NCBI GenBank assembly: GCA_963750395.1
Contig: CAVVQM010000016.1
Location: forward strand, 1 to 64,000
DNA from: JADJPO01 sp963750395
Lineage (GTDB): Bacteria; Actinomycetota; Actinomycetes; Actinomycetales; Kineosporiaceae
Direction of reading: 5' to 3'
Length of the DNA: 64,000 bases
In this document: positions 1 to 9,278 of the stretch, in pieces
How positions within the stretch are numbered: position 1 is the first letter of the stretch
Layout: every line of letters starts with the position of its first letter
Notes under the pieces: generated by a model
The model's input: the letters and a program-made list of their open reading frames with translations, nothing else
Databases searched by the model: none
Told to the model about the DNA's origin: nothing
Translations under genes and position numbers: made by a program

Positions 1-713
1 TCGGCCAGGGGCCAGCCGGACCGGGCGAGCTCGGAGCCGACCAGCGCACACAGTGCGTCGTGATCGATGCCACCGGCGGCGGTGATCACGAGGGTGGGCG
101 CGCCGTAATGACGGTGGTAGTGCCCGGCGATGTGCTCTCGATCGACGGCGCGGATCGTCTCCGGGGTGCCCCCGATGGGTCGGCCCAGGGGGTGGGCGCC
201 CATCACCAGTTCCACGAAGCGTTCGTGGGCGACATCGCTCGGGTCGTCGTCGTTCATCGCCAGTTCCTCGAGGATCACCCCGCGCTCACCCTCGACGTCG
301 GCGGCGTCCAGCCGGGCGGAGGTGACCATGTCGAGCAACACGTCGACGGCCAGGTCCAGGTGGTCGTCCAGCACCCGGGCGTAGTAGCAGGTGTACTCCT
401 TGCCGGTGACCGCGTTCGCCTCGCCGCCCACCGCGTCCAGCTGCGAGGCGATGTCCATCGCGGTGCGCCGCGCCGTGCCCTTGAACAGCAGGTGTTCCAG
501 GAAGTGCGTCGAGCCGTGATGGCCGTCCGCCTCGTCGCGCGAGCCCACCCCGACCCAGCAGCCGATGGTGGCCGAGCGCAGGTGCGGCATGGACTCGGTC
601 AGTACCCGGACCCCGCCGGGCAGGACGGTGCGCCGAACCGGCGAACCGTCCTGACCGGACAGGAGCTGCCCGGGCGAGCCCGCGGACGTCAGCAGTAGCG
701 GGACCGCCGGCAC
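1..713 (-). CDS. M16 family zinc peptidase, N-terminal part (runs off window)
   Basis: Predicted pitrilysin-family (M16) metallopeptidase, about 237 residues visible; the C-terminus lies beyond base 1. The zinc motif HFLEH (HxxEH) sits at residues 70-74, in the usual place after a leader reading LPGGVRVLTESMPHLRSATI, and a downstream stretch NAVTGKEYTCYYARVL matches the family. The GTG start at 713 lies one base after the pnp stop (715-717), so the two are translationally coupled. pnp followed by an M16 peptidase is a common actinobacterial arrangement. The substrate is unknown, and whether the second zinc Glu is present is only partly visible. Confidence 0.9.
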   Translation of the reverse strand, partial: MPAVPLLLTSAGSPGQLLSGQDGSPVRRTVLPGGVRVLTESMPHLRSATIGCWVGVGSRDEADGHHGSTHFLEHLLFKGTARRTAMDIASQLDAVGGEANAVTGKEYTCYYARVLDDHLDLAVDVLLDMVTSARLDAADVEGERGVILEELAMNDDDPSDVAHERFVELVMGAHPLGRPIGGTPETIRAVDREHIAGHYHRHYGAPTLVITAAGGIDHDALCALVGSELARSGWPLA

Positions 714-714
714 G

Positions 715-2988
715 TCAGGCGTTCGCCCCGGCGGGCTCGACCTCGTCCTGAGCGCCCGGGTCGGTCTGCGCCTGCGCGTCCTCGGCCAGCACCGGGATCA
801 GCGAGAGCTTGCCGCGCGGGTCGATCTCGGCGATCTCGACCTGCACCTTCTGACCGACCGCGACCACGTCCTCGACGTTCTCCACCCGCTTGCCGCCGAC
901 CATCTTGCGGATCTGGGAGATGTGCAGCAGGCCGTCCTTGCCGGGGACCAGGGAGACGAACGCGCCGAAGGTCGTGGTCTTGACCACGGTGCCCATGTAG
1001 CGCTCGCCGACCTCGGGCATCGTCGGGTTGGCGATGGCGTTCACCGCGGCCCGGGCCGCCTCGGCGGACGGACCGTCGACCGCGCCGATGTAGACCGTGC
1101 CGTCGTCCTCGATCGAGATGTCGGCGCCGGTGTCCTCCTGGATCTGGTTGATCATCTTGCCCTTCGGGCCGATGACCTCACCGATCTTGTCGACCGGGAC
1201 CCTGACCGTGATCACCCGCGGCGCGAACGGCGACATCTCGTCCGGACCGTCGATGGCCTCGGCCATCACGTCCAGGATGTGCAGCCGGGCCTCCCGTGCC
1301 TGGGTCAGCGCACCGGCGAGCACCGAGGCCGGGATGCCGTCGAGCTTGGTGTCGAGCTGGATGGCGGTGACGAAGTCCTTGGTGCCGGCGACCTTGAAGT
1401 CCATGTCGCCGAAGGCGTCCTCGGCGCCGAGGATGTCGGTCAGCGCCGCATACTCGACCCGCGGACCGTCGCCGGCGTCGATCGTGTCCGAGACCAGACC
1501 CATCGCGATGCCCGCCACCGGTGCCCGCAGCGGCACCCCGGCGTTCAGCAGGGAGAGCGTCGAGGCGCAGACCGACCCCATCGACGTCGAACCGTTCGAA
1601 CCCAGGGCCTCGGAGACCTGACGGATCGCGTACGGGAAGTCCTCCCGCGTCGGCAGCACCGGCGACAACGCCCGCTCGGCCAGCGCGCCGTGGCCGATCT
1701 CGCGGCGTTTGGGCGAACCGACCCTGCCCGTCTCACCGGTCGAGTAGGGCGGGAAGTTGTAGTTGTGCATGTAGCGCTTCTTGGTGACCGGCGACAGCGA
1801 GTCGATCTGCTGCTCCAGCCGAAGCATGTTCAGCGTGGTGACGCCCATGATCTGGGTCTCGCCGCGCTCGAACAACGCCGAACCGTGCACCCGCGGGAGC
1901 ACGTCGACCTCGGCGGACAGCTGGCGGATGTCGGCCAGGCCCCTGCCGTCGATACGCACCTTGTCGCGCAGGATCCGCTGGCGCACCGTCTTCTTGGTCG
2001 CCGCGCGGTAGGCGGCCGAGACCTCCTTGTCGCGACCCTCGAACTGGCCGGCCAGGCTCGCCTTGACCGAGTCCTTGATCTCGTCGAGCCGGGACTCGCG
2101 CTCGGCCTTGCCGGCGATGGTCAGTGCCTCGGCCAGGTCGCCGGCGACCGCCGACTCGACCGCGGCGTACACGTCGTCCGCGTAGTCCGGGAACAGCGGG
2201 AAGTCGGCCGTGGCCTTTGCGGCCTTGGTGGCCACCTCCTGCTGCGCGGCGCACAGGGTCGCGATGAACGGCTTGGCGGCCTCGAGGCCCTGGGCGACGA
2301 TCTCCTCGGTCGGCGCGGCGACACCCTCGTCCTTGATCAGATTCCAGGCGGCGTCGGTCGCCTCGGCCTCGACCATCATGATCGCGACGTCCTGACCGCC
2401 GTCCGCGGTGGTCACCACGCGACCGGCCACGACCATGTCGAACACGGCGCGGTCGAGCTCTGCGTGACGCGGGAACGCGACCCACTGCCCGTCGATCAGC
2501 GCCACCCGGACACCACCGATCGGGCCGTTGAACGGCAGGCCGGAGATCTGCGTCGACAGCGAGGCACCGTTGATGGCCACGACGTCGTAGAGGTCGTCGG
2601 GGTTGAGCGAGAGCACCGTGATGACGACCTGCACCTCGTTGCGCAGCCCCTTGACGAACGTGGGACGCAGCGGGCGGTCGATCAGCCGGCAGGTGAGGAT
2701 CGCGTCGGTGCTGGGACGCCCCTCGCGGCGGAAGAACGAGCCGGGGATGCGCCCGGCGGCGTACATCCGCTCCTCGACGTCGATCGTGAGCGGGAAGAAG
2801 TCGAGCTGCTCCTTGGGGTGCTTCCCGGCGGTCGTCGCCGACAGCAGCATCGTCTCGTCGTCCAGTTGGACGACGACGGATCCGGCGGCCTGGCGAGCCA
2901 GACGACCGGTCTCGAACCGGATGGTGCGCGTACCGAAGCTGCCGTTGTCGATGACTGCTTCGGCGCTGGTGATTTCAGGACCCTCCAT
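715..2988 (-). CDS. pnp: polyribonucleotide nucleotidyltransferase (PNPase)
   Basis: 3'-5' phosphorolytic exoribonuclease (guanosine pentaphosphate synthetase-type in actinobacteria) for RNA turnover. The 757 residues carry two RNase PH domains, then a KH domain around the IGPKGKMINQIQ motif and a C-terminal S1 domain beginning near GERYMGTVVK. I chose the ATG at 2986-2988 because a GGAGG Shine-Dalgarno stands 6 bases upstream and the protein then starts MEGPEITSAEAVI as in relatives. A longer in-frame extension to 3153 has no family support. It lies downstream of rpsO, a pairing conserved across bacteria. Confidence 0.97.
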   Translation of the reverse strand: MEGPEITSAEAVIDNGSFGTRTIRFETGRLARQAAGSVVVQLDDETMLLSATTAGKHPKEQLDFFPLTIDVEERMYAAGRIPGSFFRREGRPSTDAILTCRLIDRPLRPTFVKGLRNEVQVVITVLSLNPDDLYDVVAINGASLSTQISGLPFNGPIGGVRVALIDGQWVAFPRHAELDRAVFDMVVAGRVVTTADGGQDVAIMMVEAEATDAAWNLIKDEGVAAPTEEIVAQGLEAAKPFIATLCAAQQEVATKAAKATADFPLFPDYADDVYAAVESAVAGDLAEALTIAGKAERESRLDEIKDSVKASLAGQFEGRDKEVSAAYRAATKKTVRQRILRDKVRIDGRGLADIRQLSAEVDVLPRVHGSALFERGETQIMGVTTLNMLRLEQQIDSLSPVTKKRYMHNYNFPPYSTGETGRVGSPKRREIGHGALAERALSPVLPTREDFPYAIRQVSEALGSNGSTSMGSVCASTLSLLNAGVPLRAPVAGIAMGLVSDTIDAGDGPRVEYAALTDILGAEDAFGDMDFKVAGTKDFVTAIQLDTKLDGIPASVLAGALTQAREARLHILDVMAEAIDGPDEMSPFAPRVITVRVPVDKIGEVIGPKGKMINQIQEDTGADISIEDDGTVYIGAVDGPSAEAARAAVNAIANPTMPEVGERYMGTVVKTTTFGAFVSLVPGKDGLLHISQIRKMVGGKRVENVEDVVAVGQKVQVEIAEIDPRGKLSLIPVLAEDAQAQTDPGAQDEVEPAGANA

Positions 2989-3202
2989 GGGGTGCCTCCG
3001 TTCAGACGAGCCCGACGGGTGTCGGGCGGCGGCCGGGACGGGGCGTCCGGTCTTCGATCGAGGTTCACGGGCCGATGGAGCCGGGCGGGGTGCGCTCGGC
3101 GGCATTCTCCCGGGAGCCACTACCGAGGACCGGGTTCGCTTCGACCCCGGCACACGGGTGATGGCAGGTGAGCCGCGCTCCCGTGGGGATCGCGGCTCGG
3201 CG

Positions 3203-3472
3203 TCACCGGCGCAGACCGAGCCGCTCGATGAGCGAGCGGTAGCGGGTGATGTCGGTGCGCTGCAGGTATTGCAGCAGGCGGCGGCGCTGACCCACCAGGA
3301 TCAGCAGGCCGCGGCGACTGTGGTGATCGTGCTGGTGCTCCTTGAGGTGCTCGGTGAGGTCCTTGATGCGCTGCGTGAGCATCGCGACCTGGACCTCCGG
3401 GGAGCCCGTGTCATTCTCGCCGGTCGCGTACTCGGTCATGATCTTCTGCTTGGTGGCGGCGTCGAGTGCCAC
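3203..3472 (-). CDS. rpsO: 30S ribosomal protein S15
   Basis: Primary 16S rRNA-binding protein of the small-subunit platform, 89 residues, the standard S15 length. It begins MALDAATKQKIMTEYA and contains the conserved GSPEVQVAMLTQRI and HSRRGLLILVGQRRRLL segments that contact the three-way junction of 16S rRNA. It precedes pnp by about 214 bases. The roughly 150-base leader between ribF and rpsO shows no feature that I can name, although S15 often autoregulates through its leader. Confidence 0.97.
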   Translation of the reverse strand: MALDAATKQKIMTEYATGENDTGSPEVQVAMLTQRIKDLTEHLKEHQHDHHSRRGLLILVGQRRRLLQYLQRTDITRYRSLIERLGLRR

Positions 3473-3621
3473 AGTTCTCCCTCTTCGGTATCCGTTGCGC
3501 GGCGCGCCGGGGCACGTTCACCCGGGCTCTCTGGGTCCGCGGCCGTTCTGACGGCGATCCTCACGGTATCAGCGTGCCTGGTCACTGACCGAATCGGCGC
3601 CCGCCCGGCGGCTCGGACCCT

Positions 3622-4635
3622 TCAGGCGACCGGACGCGCGGCGGCCAGGACGTCGCGTGTCGCCTCGACGTCCCGGTGCATCTGCGCCACCAGCGTCTCG
3701 ACGTCCTCGAACCGCTCGGTCGCCCGCAACCGCTCGAGGAAGTCCACCGCGACCATCACCCCGTACAGCTCCAGGTCGTCCCGGTCCAGCACGTAGGCCT
3801 CGACCCGGCGGGCCGACCCGTCGAAGGTCGGGTTGGTGCCGACCGAGATCGCTGCCGGCAGCCGCGTGCCGTGCTGCGAGAGCCCGTCCTGCGGCAGCCC
3901 GTCCTGCGACAGCCCGTCCTGGGCCAGAACCGTCAACCAGCCTGCGTACACCCCGTCCGCGGGGATCATCCCCTCGGCGTCCTGGGCCAGGTTGGCCGTC
4001 GGGTAGCCGAGCTCACGTCCGCGGTGGTCGCCGTGCACCACGATGCCCCGCAGCCGATGCAGGTGGCCCAGCACGGTCGCCGCCGATCGAACGTCGCCCT
4101 CGGCCAGCATGGAGCGCACCCCCGTGGAGGACCAGCGCCGCTGCGGGTCGTCCTCCGCCGGGATGCCGACGTCCTCGACCGCGAACACCTCGAAGCCCAG
4201 TTCGGCGCCCAGCTCACGCAGGGTGTCGATGTCGCCGCTGTTGCGGTGCCCGAACCGGGTGTCCCGCCCGACCACGACCGCGCGGGCGTCGAGGGCGCCG
4301 ACCAGCACCTCCTCGACGAAGCGCCGCGGGCTCCACATGGCCAGCTCCCGCGTGAAGGTCATCACCATCACGGCGTCCAGCCCGGTTCGCTCCATCCGCT
4401 CCAACCGGGTGGTGAGCCCGTCGATCTGCTTCGGTGCACGCTCGGGGAACAGCACCGCGATCGGGTGTGGGTCGAACGTGATCGCCACCGATCGGGCGTT
4501 CCGAGCCCGGGCCAGGCTGACCAGCTCGGTCAGGACGCGTTGGTGCCCGCGGTGGACACCGTCGAAGTTGCCGATCGTGACGACGGAGCCGCCCGGATGG
4601 GTCGGGACGTCGGCGAGACCGTTCCAGCGTTGCAC
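3622..4635 (-). CDS. ribF: bifunctional riboflavin kinase / FAD synthetase
   Basis: Makes FMN from riboflavin and then FAD. The N-terminal adenylyltransferase domain has VVTIGNFDGVHRGHQ near residues 18-32 and the SSTGVRSML motif; the C-terminal kinase domain has RELGYPTANL and SVGTNPTF. The start is GTG at 4635. The length is 337 residues. Between kinase strands (LTVL and RLPAAISVG) there is a 15-bp tandem repeat at 3871-3927, encoding QDGLS/QDGLP units, that family members lack; it probably forms a surface loop. The gene lies between truB and rpsO. Confidence 0.96.
   Translation of the reverse strand: MQRWNGLADVPTHPGGSVVTIGNFDGVHRGHQRVLTELVSLARARNARSVAITFDPHPIAVLFPERAPKQIDGLTTRLERMERTGLDAVMVMTFTRELAMWSPRRFVEEVLVGALDARAVVVGRDTRFGHRNSGDIDTLRELGAELGFEVFAVEDVGIPAEDDPQRRWSSTGVRSMLAEGDVRSAATVLGHLHRLRGIVVHGDHRGRELGYPTANLAQDAEGMIPADGVYAGWLTVLAQDGLSQDGLPQDGLSQHGTRLPAAISVGTNPTFDGSARRVEAYVLDRDDLELYGVMVAVDFLERLRATERFEDVETLVAQMHRDVEATRDVLAAARPVA
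3871..3927. repeat. 15-bp tandem repeat inside ribF
   Basis: Four near-identical 15-base units (the last one partial) lie in frame within ribF. Each encodes a five-residue unit ending QDGL or QHG. The phase keeps the kinase domain readable on both sides, so copy number could vary without a frameshift. Confidence 0.85.
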
Positions 4636-4680
4636 GCGACCATGCTGCCAGGTCGACCGGGCACGCCCGACCGGCGGCTG

Positions 4681-5571
4681 TCAGTCGGCCGGGCCGACCA
4701 CCATCAGCGCGCGACAGGTCGGCCCGGACTCGGAGACGATCGCGATCAGGGTTCCGTCCGGGGCGAAGGCCGCGGTCGGCATGTCGCTGGTGCCGGTCGC
4801 CGAGATCCGTTGGCCGTGGCCGAGGCGGGTCGCCTCCTCCTCGGTCAGTTCGCGCACCGGGAACGCCGCCCGGGCGGCCCCCTCGAGGCTCAGCAGCTCG
4901 CCGGTGTCGGCCATCCGGTCCAGCGAGGTCGCCTGGGACAGCTGGTAGGGGCCCACCCGGGTCCGGCGCAGGGCGATCAGGTGTCCACCGACGCCCAGCG
5001 CGGCGCCCAGGTCGCGGGCCAGCGCGCGCACGTAGGTGCCGGTCGAGCAGTCGACCTCGACCGAGACGTCCAGCACGGGCAGATCCTCATCGCGGCCGTG
5101 GTGGACGGCGAGGACCTCGAACCGCGAGACGGTCACCGGCCGGGGCTGCAGCCGGACGTCCTCCCCGGCGCGGACGCGCTCGTAGGCCCGCTGACCGTTC
5201 ACCCTGATCGCGCTCACGGCGCTGGGCACCTGCATCAGGTCGCCGGTGAGCGCCTGCACACCGGCCTCGATCTGCTCGCGCGTCAGATCGTGCGTGCCCA
5301 CCCGGGCCAACACCTCGCTCTCGGCGTCGTCGCTGACCGTCGAGACGCCGAGCCTGATGGTCGCCGTATAGGTCTTCGACTCCCCCACCAGGTAGGTCAG
5401 CAGCCGGGTGCCGCGCCCGACACCGATCACCAGCACACCGGTCGCCATCGGGTCCAGCGTGCCGGCGTGACCCACCTTGCGGGTGCCCAGGATCGAGCGG
5501 ACCCGCGCGACCACGTCGTGAGAGGTGCACCCGCCCGGCTTGTCGATGACGGCCAGCCCGTCGCGCCTCAC
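4681..5571 (-). CDS. truB: tRNA pseudouridine(55) synthase
   Basis: Converts U55 in the tRNA T-loop to pseudouridine. The GTG at 5571 gives 296 residues and begins next to the DGLAVIDKPGG motif; the catalytic Asp is residue 40 in GTLDPMATG. The KVGHAG and GTYVRALARDLG motifs are present, and the C-terminal part resembles an actinobacterial TruB C-terminal domain. It starts 7 bases after the rbfA stop, so it is in the rbfA-truB-ribF run. A longer reading to 5670 would overlap rbfA and lacks support. Confidence 0.94.
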   Translation of the reverse strand: MRRDGLAVIDKPGGCTSHDVVARVRSILGTRKVGHAGTLDPMATGVLVIGVGRGTRLLTYLVGESKTYTATIRLGVSTVSDDAESEVLARVGTHDLTREQIEAGVQALTGDLMQVPSAVSAIRVNGQRAYERVRAGEDVRLQPRPVTVSRFEVLAVHHGRDEDLPVLDVSVEVDCSTGTYVRALARDLGAALGVGGHLIALRRTRVGPYQLSQATSLDRMADTGELLSLEGAARAAFPVRELTEEEATRLGHGQRISATGTSDMPTAAFAPDGTLIAIVSESGPTCRALMVVGPAD

Positions 5572-5578
5572 CGCCGGA

Positions 5579-6016
5579 TCACGACGCCTCGTCCTGCTGC
5601 TCGGGGTGCCGGTACGGATCCGCCTCACCCGCGTACTGGGCCGAGGACGCCGCCCGAGACAGGTCCGCATCCCGTTCGGCGGCCACGCGCAGCAGATCCT
5701 CGATGTGGGCGGCGTTCTCGGGGACGGCGTCGGCGACGAAGTCCAGCGTGGGCGTCTGGCGTACCCCGGTGCCCTTGCCGACCTCGGATCGCAGCAGACC
5801 GCGGGCGCTCTCCAGGGCCGCCGCCGTGGCCTCCCGCTCGGTCAGGTCACCGAGCACCGTGTAGAACACCGTCGCGTGCTGCAGGTCCGCCGTGACCCGC
5901 GTGTCGGTGACGGTGATGAACCCCAGGCGTGGGTCTTTGACGCGCTGCTCCAGTGCCTCGGCGACGATCACATGGATCCGCTCGGCCAGCTTGCGCGCGC
6001 GTGCCGTGTCAGCCAT
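5579..6016 (-). CDS. rbfA: 30S ribosome-binding factor A
   Basis: Assists maturation of the 16S rRNA 5' end. The 145 residues have a single KH-like fold; the signature RVKDPRLGFITVTDTRVT is seen near residues 26-43. The start at ATG 6014-6016 (MADTARARKLAERI) fits the family; the upstream in-frame ATG at 6070 would add 18 unmatched residues. The C-terminus is acidic and ends DEAS. It lies between the DUF503 gene and truB. Confidence 0.95.
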   Translation of the reverse strand: MADTARARKLAERIHVIVAEALEQRVKDPRLGFITVTDTRVTADLQHATVFYTVLGDLTEREATAAALESARGLLRSEVGKGTGVRQTPTLDFVADAVPENAAHIEDLLRVAAERDADLSRAASSAQYAGEADPYRHPEQQDEAS

Positions 6017-6066
6017 CCCTCGACGGTACAACGTCGGCGCACCGCACCGCGTTGACCCGTTCGGGC

Positions 6067-6363
6067 TCACTCGTCCTCGTCGCTCCAGACCCGGGCGCGC
6101 GCGGAGAGCAGCTCGAGTTCGGGCCGGGCGGCCACCAGCCGTTCACAGGCCTGCAGGACCTCGCGGCAGTGGACGGCGTCCGCCGCGACGACGGCCACCC
6201 CGATCTCACACCGACGGTGCAGATCGAGGTGGCCGGTCTCGGCCGCGGCGACGTCGAACCGGCGGCGCAGCTCGGCCACCACGGGCCGGACGAACGAGCG
6301 TTTCTCCTTCAGCGAGTGGACGTCGCCGAGCACCAGGTCGAACCGCGATGACCCTATGTACGT
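6067..6363 (-). CDS. DUF503 family protein; start codon uncertain
   Basis: Small protein of unknown function (DUF503, YlxP-like), found between infB and rbfA in many bacteria. About 98 residues match the family: a start-like TYIGSSRFDLVLGD, then HSLKEKRSFVRPVVAELRRRF, HLDLHRRCEIGVAVVA and LELLSARARVW. The family normally begins Met-Tyr-Val/Ile-Gly, but here the matching codons read ACG TAC ATA GGG with no ATG, GTG or TTG nearby. A GGGAG sequence lies just upstream. The only canonical in-frame start is 78 bases further upstream (6441), deep inside infB. Either a non-standard start (ACG or ATA) or a base error is likely. Confidence 0.8.
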   Translation of the reverse strand, partial: TYIGSSRFDLVLGDVHSLKEKRSFVRPVVAELRRRFDVAAAETGHLDLHRRCEIGVAVVAADAVHCREVLQACERLVAARPELELLSARARVWSDEDE

Positions 6364-9278
6364 GGCTTCTCCCGCATCTCGAAGGTCTCGATGACGTCCT
6401 CGGCCCTGATGTCGTTGAACGAGCCGAGACCGATACCGCACTCGTAGCCCTCACGGACCTCGGTGGCGTCGTCCTTGAACCGGCGCAGCGACTCGATGGC
6501 CAGGTTGTCGGCGACCACGACACCATCGCGCAGCAGTCGCGCCTTGGAGTTGCGGCGGATCTCCCCGGAGCGCACCAGGCACCCGGCGATGTTGCCGAAC
6601 TTGCTGGAGCGGAAGACCTCTCGCACCTCGGCGGTACCGAGCTGGACCTCTTCGTACTCCGGCTTGAGCATGCCCTTGAGCGCTGCTTCGACGTCCTCGA
6701 TGGCCTGGTAGATCACCGAGTAGTACCGCAGATCGACACCCTCGCGGTCAGCGAGTTCGGCGACCCGTTCGGCCGGCCGTACGTTGAAGCCGATGACCAC
6801 CGCGTTGTCGACCGTGGCCAGGTTGACGTCGTTCTGGGTGATCGCCCCGACGCCGCGGTGAATCACCTGAAGCTGCACCTGCTCGTCGATCTCGATCTTG
6901 AGCAGGGCGTCCTCGAGGGCTTCGACCGAACCGGACACATCGCCCTTGAGGATCAGATTGAGGGTCTGCACCTTGCCCTGTTCCAGGGCCTTGGTGAAGT
7001 CCTCCAGACTGATCCGCTTACGGCGCTTGGCCAGCATGGCCGCGCGCTCGACGGCCTCGCGCTTCTCGGCGATCTGACGCGCCGTCCGGTCGTCACGGGC
7101 GACGATGAACGAGTCGCCTGCCCGCGGCACCGAGGTCAGACCCAGCACCTGGACCGGACGTGACGGCAGCGCGACGTCCATCGCGACCCCGTTCTCGTCG
7201 AGCATCGCCCGCACGCGCCCGTAGGCGGTACCGGTGACGATCGAGTCGCCGACCGCAAGCGTTCCGGCCTGCACCAGGACCGTGGCGAGCGGACCGCGTC
7301 CCTTGTCCAGGCTCGCCTCGACCGCGACGCCTCGGGCCGCCTTGTCGGGGTTGGCGCGCAGGTCGAGGGCCGCATCCGCGGTCAGCAGCACCGCCTCCAG
7401 CAGCGCGTCGATGTTCAGCCGCTGCTTGGCCGAGACCTCGACGAACAGGGTGTCGCCGCCGTACTCCTCGGCCACCAGGTTGTACTCGGTGAGCTGCTGA
7501 CGGATCTTGTCGGGGTTGGCCCCCTCCTTGTCCACCTTGTTCACCGCGACCACGATCGGCACGTTGGCCGCCTGCGCGTGGTTGAGTGCCTCGACCGTCT
7601 GCGGCATCACGCCGTCGTCGGCCGCGACCACCAGGATCGCGATGTCGGTGACCTTCGCACCCCGCGCACGCATGGCGGTGAACGCCTCGTGACCCGGGGT
7701 GTCGATGAAGGTCAGGGCCCGCTCGACGCCGTCGTGCTCGAAGTGCACCTGGTAGGCACCGATGTGCTGGGTGATGCCTCCGGCCTCGTCCGCAACCACG
7801 TTCGCCTGCCGGATCGCGTCCAGCAGCTTGGTCTTGCCGTGGTCGACGTGACCCATGACGGTCACGACCGGCGGACGCGCCTCGAGGAACTCCTCGTCGT
7901 CCTCGGCCTCGCCCTCCAGGTCGATGTCGAAGGACTCGAGCAGCTCGCGGTCCTCGTCCTCGGGTGAGACGACCTGGATGTCGTACCCGAGTTCGGCACC
8001 GAGCAGGGCGAAGGTGTCCTCATCGAGCGACTGTGTCGCCGTGGCCATCTCACCGAGCCCGAACAGCACCGAGACCAGTGCCGCGGGGTTCGCGTTGATC
8101 TTCTCGGAGAAGTCGGTCAAGGACGAGCCCCGACGCAGCCGGACGATGGTCGAGCCGTCCCCGCGGGGGACGAACACGCCGCCCGCGGACGGCGCCTGCA
8201 TCTGGTCGAACTCCTGGCGCTTCTGCCGCTTGGACTTCTTGACCCGACCGGGCCGACCACCGCGGCCGAAGGCGCCCTGGGTGCCCCCGCGACCACCTGA
8301 GCCCTTGCCGAAGCCTCGACCGCCACCGGGACCGCCGGGACGACCACCGAAGCCTCCGCCGCCGGGACCGCCACCGGGACCGCCACCGCGGCCACCGGCG
8401 CCTCCCCCGCGACCGGGAGCGCCGCCACGGCCACCGCCGGGCCCGCCGGAGCCGGGACGCGGGACGGCGGTGCGCCCGGGCATCATCCCTGGGTTGGGGC
8501 GAGAACCGCTGGGCGCCGGGCGGGGACCACCGGGGCGGGGCCCGCCGGGGCGATCCGTGGTTCCCGAGCCCGCGCCGCTGCCGCGGGAGTCGCCTGAGCG
8601 TGCCCCCGGACGGGGCATGCCCTGGCTCGGGGCGAAGGGGTTGTTGCCCGGACGCGGGGCACCCGGGCGTGGCATCCCCTGACTGGGAGCGAACGGATTG
8701 TTGCCCGGACGCGGGGCGCCCGGACGAGGTCCCGCGTCGTCGTCGCGGCCCGACCGGTCCTCACGGGCGGCCGGGGCCTGGGGCTGGGCGGGGCCCGGCC
8801 TGGCCGGACGGCCGGGCAGCTCCGCCGGCGAGGGCGCAGCGGGAGCGGGCGTAGCAGGCGCAGGCGCAGCGGGCGCGGGCGCAGCGGGCGCAGGCGCGGC
8901 GGGCGCGGGCGCGGCCGGCTTCGGCGACGGGGCAGCGGGAGCCGGGCCGGGCTCCATGACCGGTTGGGGCACCGGCGGGGCCGGTGCCTCGGCGGCGACC
9001 GGGGTCGACTCGGGCTCGGCCGGCAGCACAGGAGATGCCGGGGCCGGAGCGGACCGGGGTTTGGGTGCCGGCTTCTTGGCGGCCGGCTTGGGTGCGGCGG
9101 CCGGCTCCTTGGCCGGCGCAGCGGAGGCGAGCTGCTCGCGCAGCTTGCGGACGACGGGCGGCTCCACGGTGGAGGACGCCGAGCGAACGAATTCGCCCAA
9201 TTCTTGGAGCGTCGTCATGACGACTTTGCTCTCGACTCCGAGCTCTTTGGCGAGCTCGTAGACCCGGACCTTGGCCAC
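6354..9278 (-). CDS. infB: translation initiation factor IF-2
   Basis: GTPase that brings fMet-tRNA to the 30S subunit. The 974 residues include an N-terminal IF2_N helix bundle (VRVYELAKELGVESK), a long Pro/Ala/Gly-rich linker (about residues 60-330, including Gly-rich runs and a duplicated NNPFAPSQGMPRPGA block), a second IF2_N segment, then the G domain with VTVMGHVDHGKT, DTPGHEAF and NKVDKEGA, and C-terminal beta-barrel domains. The start is GTG at 9278 with GGAGAG upstream. The stop is TAG at 6354-6356. Confidence 0.97.
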   Translation of the reverse strand: MAKVRVYELAKELGVESKVVMTTLQELGEFVRSASSTVEPPVVRKLREQLASAAPAKEPAAAPKPAAKKPAPKPRSAPAPASPVLPAEPESTPVAAEAPAPPVPQPVMEPGPAPAAPSPKPAAPAPAAPAPAAPAPAAPAPATPAPAAPSPAELPGRPARPGPAQPQAPAAREDRSGRDDDAGPRPGAPRPGNNPFAPSQGMPRPGAPRPGNNPFAPSQGMPRPGARSGDSRGSGAGSGTTDRPGGPRPGGPRPAPSGSRPNPGMMPGRTAVPRPGSGGPGGGRGGAPGRGGGAGGRGGGPGGGPGGGGFGGRPGGPGGGRGFGKGSGGRGGTQGAFGRGGRPGRVKKSKRQKRQEFDQMQAPSAGGVFVPRGDGSTIVRLRRGSSLTDFSEKINANPAALVSVLFGLGEMATATQSLDEDTFALLGAELGYDIQVVSPEDEDRELLESFDIDLEGEAEDDEEFLEARPPVVTVMGHVDHGKTKLLDAIRQANVVADEAGGITQHIGAYQVHFEHDGVERALTFIDTPGHEAFTAMRARGAKVTDIAILVVAADDGVMPQTVEALNHAQAANVPIVVAVNKVDKEGANPDKIRQQLTEYNLVAEEYGGDTLFVEVSAKQRLNIDALLEAVLLTADAALDLRANPDKAARGVAVEASLDKGRGPLATVLVQAGTLAVGDSIVTGTAYGRVRAMLDENGVAMDVALPSRPVQVLGLTSVPRAGDSFIVARDDRTARQIAEKREAVERAAMLAKRRKRISLEDFTKALEQGKVQTLNLILKGDVSGSVEALEDALLKIEIDEQVQLQVIHRGVGAITQNDVNLATVDNAVVIGFNVRPAERVAELADREGVDLRYYSVIYQAIEDVEAALKGMLKPEYEEVQLGTAEVREVFRSSKFGNIAGCLVRSGEIRRNSKARLLRDGVVVADNLAIESLRRFKDDATEVREGYECGIGLGSFNDIRAEDVIETFEMREKPRT

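Noticed and set aside
60..698. Long plus-strand reading frames throughout the minus-strand blocks
   Set aside because: They are mirror images of real genes in GC-rich DNA, with Arg/Pro/Gly-rich products and no domains; the opposite strand encodes recognised proteins.
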